In this document: positions 58,940-64,000 of the stretch, in pieces | Position numbering within the stretch: position 1 is the stretch's first letter | How the letters are laid out: every line of letters starts with the position of its first letter | Source of the DNA: Vallicoccus soli | GTDB taxonomy: Bacteria; Actinomycetota; Actinomycetes; Motilibacterales; Motilibacteraceae | Direction of reading: 5' to 3' | Length of the DNA: 64,000 nt | Assembly: GCF_003594885.1 (NCBI RefSeq) | Contig: NZ_QZEZ01000007.1 | Coordinates: 186,001-250,000, forward strand | Notes under the pieces: model-generated | What the model was told of the DNA's origin: nothing | The model's database searches: none | What the model saw: the letters and a program-made list of their open reading frames with translations, nothing else | Translations under genes and position numbers: made by a program

Positions 58940-60042
58940 CGCAGCCGGTGACGTACGCGGCCGCCGGGGTCGACATCGAGGCCGGCGACCGCGCCGTCGA
59001 GCTCATGAAGGCGTCGGTCGCCCGCGCCACCCGCCCCGAGGTCGTCGGCGGGCTCGGCGGCTTCGCCGGGCTCTTCGACGCCTCGGCCCTGGCCCGCTAC
59101 CGCCGCCCGCTGCTCGCCACGTCCACCGACGGCGTGGGCACCAAGGTCGAGGTCGCCCGGCGGATGGACGTGCACGACACCATCGGCATCGACCTCGTCG
59201 GCATGGTCGTCGACGACCTCGTCGTCTGCGGCGCCGAGCCGCTCTTCATGACCGACTACGTCGCCTGCGGGCGGGTCGTCCCCGAGCGGATCGCGGCCGT
59301 CGTGCGCGGCATCGCCGAGGGCTGCGTCCGGGCCGGCTGCGCGCTCGTCGGCGGCGAGACCGCGGAGCACCCCGGCCTGCTCGAGCCCGACGCGTACGAC
59401 GTCGCCGGCGCCGGCACCGGCGTCGTCGAGGCCGACCGGCTGCTCGGCGCCGAGCGGGTGCGCGCGGGTGACGTCCTCGTCGCCATGGCCTCCAGCGGCC
59501 TGCACTCCAACGGCTACTCGCTGGTGCGCCACGTCCTGCTGGAGCGCGCGGGCTGGGCCCTCGACCGCGACGTCCCCGAGCTCGGGCGCACCCTCGGCGA
59601 GGAGCTGCTCGAGCCCACCCGCATCTACGCGCAGGACGTCCTGGCCCTCGCGGACGCCGTCGAGGTGCACGCGGTGAGCCACGTGACCGGCGGTGGCCTC
59701 GCCGCCAACCTCGCCCGCGTCGTCCCCGCCGGCCTGCACGCCGTCGTCGACCGGTCCACCTGGACCCCCGCCCCCGTCTTCGGCCTCGTCGCCGAGGTCG
59801 GCGGCGTCGCGCAGGCCGAGGTCGAGCGCACCCTCAACACCGGCGTCGGCATGGTCGCCGTCGTCGCCCCCGCCGCCGCCGACGCCGCCCTCGCCCTCCT
59901 GCGCGCCCGCGGCGTCGACGCCTGGGTCGCCGGCACCGTCACCACGACCGACGGGACTGCCGGGGCTGCGGGCACCCCGGGTGCTGCGGGTACGCCGGGG
60001 GCTGCGGGCACGGCCGAGCTCGTCGGCACCCACCCCGCCTGA
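58936..60042 (+). CDS. purM: AIR synthetase
   Basis: 368 residues. TYAAAGVDIEAGDRAVELMK, LLATSTDGVGTKVEVAR, ALVGGETAEHPGL and SSGLHSNGYSLVRHV are the PurM motifs; ATP-dependent closure of FGAM to AIR. GTG 58936 couples it to purF. The C-terminus carries an unusual run of GTPGAA repeats (about 340-360), encoded by an 18-bp tandem repeat, before ending AELVGTHPA; the enzyme core is complete before this tail. Confidence 0.96.
   Translation: MTQPVTYAAAGVDIEAGDRAVELMKASVARATRPEVVGGLGGFAGLFDASALARYRRPLLATSTDGVGTKVEVARRMDVHDTIGIDLVGMVVDDLVVCGAEPLFMTDYVACGRVVPERIAAVVRGIAEGCVRAGCALVGGETAEHPGLLEPDAYDVAGAGTGVVEADRLLGAERVRAGDVLVAMASSGLHSNGYSLVRHVLLERAGWALDRDVPELGRTLGEELLEPTRIYAQDVLALADAVEVHAVSHVTGGGLAANLARVVPAGLHAVVDRSTWTPAPVFGLVAEVGGVAQAEVERTLNTGVGMVAVVAPAAADAALALLRARGVDAWVAGTVTTTDGTAGAAGTPGAAGTPGAAGTAELVGTHPA
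59953..60015 (+). repeat. 18-bp tandem repeat in the purM 3' end
   Basis: 3.5 in-frame units (59953-59970, 59971-59988, 59989-60006, partial 60007-60015) encoding GTAGAA, GTPGAA, GTPGAA, GTA. Copy-number change would not shift the frame. Confidence 0.85.
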
Positions 60043-60053
60043 CCCGCCCCGCC

Positions 60054-60228
60054 GCGATCACGCGCCCCTGGCGCCGATCACGCGCCCCTCGGCGCCGATC
60101 ATGCGCTCCCCCGGCGGCGATCATGCAACCCCTCGGCGCCGATCACGCGCTTCCCCGGCGGCGATCATGCAGCCGCCCGACCGTGATCATGCAGCCGCCC
60201 GGCCGTGACCACGCAGTGCTCCGGCGCT
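60054..60228. repeat. Family C: eight-copy ~22-bp intergenic array
   Basis: GATCA(C/T)GC cores start at 60056, 60076, 60097, 60119, 60141, 60163 and 60185, with a degenerate GACCACGC at 60207; spacing settles at exactly 22 bp. Consensus CGATCAYGCR-C-rich-CGGCGS. Begins 12 bp after the purM stop. The 432-bp purM-DUF3073 gap (60043-60474) holds this array, about 200 bp of GC-rich sequence in which I see no gene, and a hairpin at 60433. Confidence 0.9.
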
Positions 60229-60432
60229 GGTCCGTGCAGCCGGCGTCGCGGTCCTGCGGCGCGCCGCAGAGCCCCTGCCGCCGCGCCTGCGGCGCCCGGA
60301 GCCGCACGGGACGGGGCACGCCTGAGCGGTGCGGGCACGGCTCGGCCGACACCCGTGCGCCCGCCCCACGGGGTCCAGGGAGACCGAGCAGGACCGCTCA
60401 GCCGGACGCGCGCCACGGCGCAGGGCACGACG

Positions 60433-60461
60433 AGGCCCGCCCGGCGGGGCCGGACGGGCCT
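60433..60461. terminator. Hairpin downstream of the DUF3073 gene
   Basis: AGGCCCGCCCGGC and GCCGGACGGGCCT, 13-bp arms with one mismatch and a 3-nt loop, 14 nt beyond the minus-strand stop at 60475. Confidence 0.65.
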
Positions 60462-60474
60462 GGTGCGCTGCGCG

Positions 60475-60669
60475 TCAGCTCGAGGACGCCCAGCGGTCGT
60501 CGTAGTCCCCGTAGCCGTCGTCGTCATCGACGGCGGGGGAGGTGGTGCGGGGCTCGTCCTTCGTCCCGGACAGCTCGCGCTGGAGCGCGGTGAGGTCCGT
60601 GGACGGGGAGCTGTACTTGAGCTCCCGAGCCACCTTCGTCTGCTTGGCCTTGGCCCGGCCGCGCCCCAT
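60475..60669 (-). CDS. DUF3073 family protein
   Basis: 64 residues: MGRGRAKAKQTKVARELKYSSP, STDLTALQREL, then an acidic Asp/Gly/Tyr-rich tail (DDDDGYGDYDDRW). This is the conserved actinobacterial DUF3073, found next to purM and leucine/valine dehydrogenase in Streptomyces. Basic head and acidic tail suggest nucleic-acid association, but function is unknown. ATG 60669 behind GAGGGGG. Confidence 0.92.
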   Translation of the reverse strand: MGRGRAKAKQTKVARELKYSSPSTDLTALQRELSGTKDEPRTTSPAVDDDDGYGDYDDRWASSS

Positions 60670-60807
60670 GGCTCGACCCCCTCATGCGTCAACGGGGTGG
60701 CCGGCACAGGGCGACCCCGGGATGTCCGGCGTTCGTCGTGGGCCCCACGGTACAGGTCCGGCCCGCCTCACGGCACATCCGGCGCGAGGCCGGGTCCGTG
60801 GGGGCGC

Positions 60808-61902
60808 TCACCCCCGCGGCAGCCAGACGTCGCGCAGGCGCGCGACGCCGGCCATGCGCTCCTCGGCGAGGTGCTCGGCGGCCGCCACCGGGGTCGTCGC
60901 GTGCTCCTGCGCGACCGCGAAGACGCGCTGCGTGGTCGCGAAGATGCGCCCGGCCCGCTCCCGGGCGCGCTCGGGCACCGGGCCGTCCACCTCGTCCGCG
61001 ACCTGGATCACGCCGCCGGCGTTGACGACGAAGTCCGGCGCGTAGAGCACGCCCCGCTCGGCGAGGGCGTCGGCGACCCCCGGGTGCGCCAGCTGGTTGT
61101 TGGCCCCGCCGCACACGACGCGCGCCCGCAGCACCTCCACGACCTCGTCCGTGAGGGCGCCGCCGAGCGCGCAGGGGGCGTACGCGTCGAGGTCCGCGCG
61201 CACCAGCGCCGCCGCGTCCGGCACCACCTCGACGCCGGGGTGCGCGGCGAGCACCCGCTGCACCGCGCCCGCGTCGACGTCGGTGACGACGGCCCGGGCG
61301 CCCTCGGCGACGAGGTGCCCGACGAGGTGCCGGCCCACCTTGCCCACCCCCGCCACGCCGACGGTCCGCCCCGCGAGCGACGCCGAGCCCCAGGCGCGCT
61401 CGGCGCTGGCCCGCAGGCCCTGCAGGACGCCGTACGCCGTCAGCACCGACGAGTCGCCCGCCCCGCCGCTGTGCTCGGAGCGGCCGGTGACGAAGCGCGT
61501 CTCGCGCGCGACCACGTCCATGTCCTCGACGTACGTCCCCACGTCGCACGCGGTGACGTACCGCCCGCCGAGCGACTGCACGAACCGCCCGTACGCCCGC
61601 AGCAGCGCCTCGGTCTTGTCCCGGCGCGGGTCGCCGATGATCACCGCCTTGCCGCCGCCGTGGTCCAGCCCCGCGAGCGCGTTCTTGTACGACATCCCGC
61701 GGCTCAGGTCGAGCACGTCGGCGAGGGCGGCGTCCTCGCTCGGGTAGGGGTGGAAGCGCGTGCCGCCGAGGCCGGGCCCGAGGGCCGTGCTGTGCAGCGC
61801 CACGATCGCCCGCAGCCCGCTCGACCGGTCCTGGCAGAGCACGACCTGCTCGTGGCCCGGGCCGCCGGGCCCGAGCACCGTGGTGGCGGGGGAGGACGCC
61901 AC
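60808..61902 (-). CDS. Leu/Val/Phe-type amino-acid dehydrogenase
   Basis: 364 residues. Substrate domain: [35 protein letters not shown] with catalytic Lys (about 84), then [19 protein letters not shown] domain: [13 protein letters not shown], and C-terminal [33 protein letters not shown]. Reversible NAD-dependent oxidative deamination of branched-chain amino acids. GTG 61902 was chosen because GGAGGTGATC, an almost full anti-16S match, ends right before it; the frame is open far upstream. Divergent from bldC, as with vdh in Streptomyces. Confidence 0.93.
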   Translation of the reverse strand: MASSPATTVLGPGGPGHEQVVLCQDRSSGLRAIVALHSTALGPGLGGTRFHPYPSEDAALADVLDLSRGMSYKNALAGLDHGGGKAVIIGDPRRDKTEALLRAYGRFVQSLGGRYVTACDVGTYVEDMDVVARETRFVTGRSEHSGGAGDSSVLTAYGVLQGLRASAERAWGSASLAGRTVGVAGVGKVGRHLVGHLVAEGARAVVTDVDAGAVQRVLAAHPGVEVVPDAAALVRADLDAYAPCALGGALTDEVVEVLRARVVCGGANNQLAHPGVADALAERGVLYAPDFVVNAGGVIQVADEVDGPVPERARERAGRIFATTQRVFAVAQEHATTPVAAAEHLAEERMAGVARLRDVWLPRG

Positions 61903-62042
61903 GATCACCTCCGTACGGGTGCCGGGCGCGACGCTGCGCCCGGCCGCGGACACCCTAGGCAGCGCCGTAGCCCGGGCGGCCGCGGGGGGATGGTCCGTGC
62001 GGGCCATTCCCGGCAAGGCCGCGTACGGGCACCATGGGGCAA

Positions 62043-62062
62043 GGGTCCGAACAGTCGGACCC
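62043..62062. promoter_or_regulatory. Palindrome in the bldC leader
   Basis: GGGTCCGA, ACAG, TCGGACCC: perfect 8-bp arms, ending 2 bp before the GGAGGAGGG ribosome-binding site of bldC. Either an RNA stem affecting translation or a DNA operator in the bldC/dehydrogenase divergent region (61903-62079). Confidence 0.6.
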
Positions 62063-62079
62063 GTGGAGGAGGGCCCACG

Positions 62080-62304
62080 ATGTCCACGCGCACCCCCGAG
62101 AGCGAGCCGCTGCTCACCCCGGCCGAGGTGGCCTCGATGTTCCGCGTCGACCCCAAGACGGTCACGCGCTGGGCGAAGGCCGGCAAGCTCACGTCCATCC
62201 GCACCCTCGGCGGGCACCGCCGCTACCGCGAGGCCGAGGTCCGCGCCCTGCTCGAGGGCGTGCCCCAGCAGCGCACCCCCGAGGGCGGCGCCCCCGGCGC
62301 CTGA
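62080..62304 (+). CDS. bldC: Developmental regulator BldC (MerR-like DNA-binding domain)
   Basis: 74 residues: [48 protein letters not shown] is the BldC/MerR winged-helix, with no effector domain, followed by a short Pro/Gly tail. ATG 62080 behind GGAGGAGGG. In Streptomyces BldC binds cooperatively to direct repeats and times development; in a motile, non-filamentous relative the targets may differ. Position next to the Leu/Val dehydrogenase, DUF3073 and purM/purF matches Streptomyces. Confidence 0.95.
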   Translation: MSTRTPESEPLLTPAEVASMFRVDPKTVTRWAKAGKLTSIRTLGGHRRYREAEVRALLEGVPQQRTPEGGAPGA

Positions 62305-62313
62305 CGCCCGGGC

Positions 62314-62346
62314 GGGGCGTCCCCGGGAGGTCCCGGGGGGCGCCCC
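62314..62346. terminator. GC hairpin after bldC
   Basis: GGGGCGTCCCCGGGA (62314-62328) can pair with TCCCGGGGGGCGCCCC (62331-62346), one or two mismatches, tight loop. Starts 10 bp after the bldC stop. Confidence 0.65.
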
Positions 62347-62380
62347 GCGGGGCGGTCCGGGCAGCGTCCCCGGATCCGCC

Positions 62381-62408
62381 TCAAGATCCGCGCGGTCCCC
62401 GCCGATGG
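62381..62408 (+). promoter_or_regulatory. Sigma-28 (FliA/WhiG)-type promoter of cheA
   Basis: TCAA (62381-62384), 16 bp, GCCGATGG (62401-62408). The sigma-28 class consensus is TAAA-N15/16-GCCGATAA; here 3/4 and 6/8 positions match with correct spacing. The cheA start at 62449 would then have a leader of about 32 nt containing GGAGGT. Confidence 0.6.
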
Positions 62409-62448
62409 TCCCTCTGCCAAGGGCACGGGCCGACAGCGGAGGTACGCA

Positions 62449-64000
62449 GTGGACGACATGGACGAGATCGTCCAGGAGTTCCTCGTGGAGAGCCACGAGA
62501 ACCTGGACCAGCTCGACCGTGACCTGGTGGCGCTCGAGCAGGAGCCGGACTCGCGGGAGCTGCTCTCGAGCATCTTCCGCACGATCCACACCATCAAGGG
62601 CACGAGCGGCTTCCTGGCCTTCGGCCGGCTCGAGCAGGTCGCCCACGTCGGCGAGAACCTGCTCAGCCGGCTGCGCGACGGCGTGCTGCGCATGACGCCG
62701 GAGTCGACCGACGCGCTGCTGCGCATGGTCGACACGGTCCGCGCGCTCCTCGACGCGATCGAGCAGGACGGCACCGAGGGCGACGTCGACGTCACCGCGG
62801 CCGTGGCCGCCGTGCAGGCGTGCCTCGACGCCCCGGCCGGCGGCGCTCCCGCCGCGGCGCCCGCCCCGGCGGCGGCCCCCGCCCCGGTGCAGGACACCGT
62901 GCAGCAGGACGCGGTGCAGGACGTCGTGCAGGACGTCGTGCAGGACGCGGTGCCGCACGAGGAGGTCCCGCAGCAGCCGGCGCAGGAGCCGGCCGCCCCG
63001 GTCCCCGCCGTGGCCGCCGCGAAGGCCCCCGCGAAGGCCGCTGCGAAGGCCCCCGGGAAGGCCCCCGGGAAGGCCGCCGCGGCCCCGGCCCCGGCCGAGC
63101 ACGACGACCACGAGCACGTGGCCAAGCGCAGCGTCGCCGACAGCACCATCCGCGTCGACGTCGACCTGCTCGACCAGCTCATGCTGCTCGTCGGCGAGCT
63201 CGTGCTCACCCGCAACCAGGTCGTCCAGCACGCCGCCGGGCAGCGCGACGTCGCGATGACCCGGATGCTGCAGCGCCTCAACCTCGTGACGGCGGAGCTG
63301 CAGGAGGGGGTCATGAAGACCCGCATGCAGCCCATCGACCACGTCTGGTCGAAGCTGCCGCGCGTCGTGCGGGACCTCAGCGCGAGCCTCGGCAAGCGCG
63401 TGGACCTCGAGATGGTCGGCAAGGACACCGAGCTCGACCGGACCCTGCTCGAGGCGGTGAAGGACCCGCTGACGCACATCGTGCGCAACGCGGTCGACCA
63501 CGGCATCGAGGCGGCGGACGCCCGGGTGGCCGCGGGCAAGCCGGCGAACGGCACCCTGCAGCTGCGCGCCTTCCACGAGGGTGGGCGCGTCATCGTCGAG
63601 ATCGCCGACGACGGCGCCGGCATCGACCCGGCGAGGGTCGGCGCCAAGGCGCTGCAGCGCGGCCTGGTGACCGAGGCGCAGCTCGCGGCGATGAGCGACC
63701 GCGAGGTCGTCCACCTCGTCTTCCGCCCCGGCTTCTCCACCGCGGAGAAGGTCACGAACGTCTCCGGCCGCGGCGTCGGCATGGACGTGGTGAAGACGAA
63801 CATCGAGAAGATCGGCGGCACCGTCGACATCGACTCGGTGCCGGGCCGCGGCTCGACGTTCCGCCTCACCATCCCGCTGACCCTCGCGATCGTGCCGGCC
63901 CTCACCGTCGAGTGCGGCGGCGAGCGGTACGCGATCCCGCAGATCAGCCTCGTCGAGCTCGTGTCGGTCGACGCCGAGCGGGCGAGGACCGCCATCGAGC
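62449..64000 (+). CDS. cheA: Chemotaxis histidine kinase CheA (3' end cut by window edge)
   Basis: 517 codons visible. HPt domain at 1-105 with phospho-accepting His47 in [14 protein letters not shown]; then about 100 residues of Ala/Pro/Val-Gln-Asp linker (repeated VQD and APGKAP); dimerisation domain from about 231 ([20 protein letters not shown]), ATPase N box [16 protein letters not shown] and G box [17 protein letters not shown]; the CheW-like domain begins near 475 and is cut. No CheY-binding P2 domain is evident. GTG 62449 behind GGAGGT at 5 nt; ATG 62458 is an alternative. Signals from chemoreceptors to CheY. Confidence 0.95.
   Translation, partial: MDDMDEIVQEFLVESHENLDQLDRDLVALEQEPDSRELLSSIFRTIHTIKGTSGFLAFGRLEQVAHVGENLLSRLRDGVLRMTPESTDALLRMVDTVRALLDAIEQDGTEGDVDVTAAVAAVQACLDAPAGGAPAAAPAPAAAPAPVQDTVQQDAVQDVVQDVVQDAVPHEEVPQQPAQEPAAPVPAVAAAKAPAKAAAKAPGKAPGKAAAAPAPAEHDDHEHVAKRSVADSTIRVDVDLLDQLMLLVGELVLTRNQVVQHAAGQRDVAMTRMLQRLNLVTAELQEGVMKTRMQPIDHVWSKLPRVVRDLSASLGKRVDLEMVGKDTELDRTLLEAVKDPLTHIVRNAVDHGIEAADARVAAGKPANGTLQLRAFHEGGRVIVEIADDGAGIDPARVGAKALQRGLVTEAQLAAMSDREVVHLVFRPGFSTAEKVTNVSGRGVGMDVVKTNIEKIGGTVDIDSVPGRGSTFRLTIPLTLAIVPALTVECGGERYAIPQISLVELVSVDAERARTAIE

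Noticed and set aside
60054-60228. CRISPR array
   Set aside because: Period 22 bp with the spacer part also repeated; no unique spacers, no leader, no cas genes.
60808-63714. Apparent 968-residue protein joining the dehydrogenase frame to sequence opposite cheA
   Set aside because: Only the last 364 codons show a real protein, with an excellent ribosome-binding site at 61902; the upstream part is antisense to bldC and cheA.

Overview
This window is a continuous piece of a chromosome from a very G+C-rich Gram-positive actinobacterium. The evidence is strong GC3 bias, frequent GTG starts, HAIR/HspR heat-shock control, a bldC gene, a DUF3073 gene and actinobacterial synteny such as purF-purM-DUF3073-leucine dehydrogenase-bldC and fba-DUF3151-purA. 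A cheA gene at the right edge implies chemotaxis, so a motile lineage is likely; a Kineosporiales- or Motilibacter/Vallicoccus-like order would fit, but that is inference. No phage, integrase, transposase, tRNA, rRNA or CRISPR array was recognised.

Layout. 1-2817: an NRPS-type adenylation protein running off the left edge, a coupled VOC protein, and two small membrane-type proteins. 3037-11313: the heat-shock locus dnaK-grpE-dnaJ-hspR, an exported Ig-like protein, and clpB, with HAIR operators before dnaK and clpB. 11511-16949: small unknowns, an SDR, pyrE, DedA, a SpoU methylase and a CoA-disulfide-reductase-like flavoprotein. 16959-26187: sugar metabolism, with a LacI regulator divergent from a phytanoyl-CoA-type dioxygenase, then a DeoR regulator, a YtfQRT/YjfF-like sugar ABC transporter and class II fructose-bisphosphate aldolase. 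26227-27400: an AbiEi/DUF559 gene bracketed by inverted copies of a palindromic repeat. 27428-45414: mostly purine synthesis (purA, purD, purB, purC, purSQL) interspersed with a cardiolipin-synthase-like protein, a lipid kinase, an aminotransferase, galE and a beta-propeller lipoprotein. 45562-56651: accessory genes, including two paralogous small Cys/His proteins around a TetR/SDR pair, NAD kinase, a secreted TAP-type peptidase, a phytase-like esterase, tryptophan 2,3-dioxygenase, a GH13 glucosidase and a metallo-hydrolase. 56717-64000: a sterol-carrier-like protein, purF, purM, DUF3073, Leu/Val dehydrogenase, bldC and cheA (truncated at the edge).

Purine genes here cover PRPP amidotransferase (purF), purD, purSQL, purM, purC, purB and purA, so most of the route from PRPP to AMP lies in about 28 kb, as separate units rather than one operon. 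Many cistrons are tightly coupled by GTGA/ATGA overlaps, and many single genes carry a TANNNT-like -10 box only 6-8 nt before the start codon, suggesting widespread leaderless transcription.

The least-explained content is intergenic. There are three families of short repeats: (A) a ~70-bp palindrome built on CGTACGGGTGCC, (B) a 15-bp palindrome TGAGGGGCACCCTCA, in one place supplying both stop codons of a convergent gene pair, and (C) a regular 22-bp GATCA(C/T)GC array after purM. There are also several paired palindromic operators. Coordinates and translations were read by eye; no database search was run.
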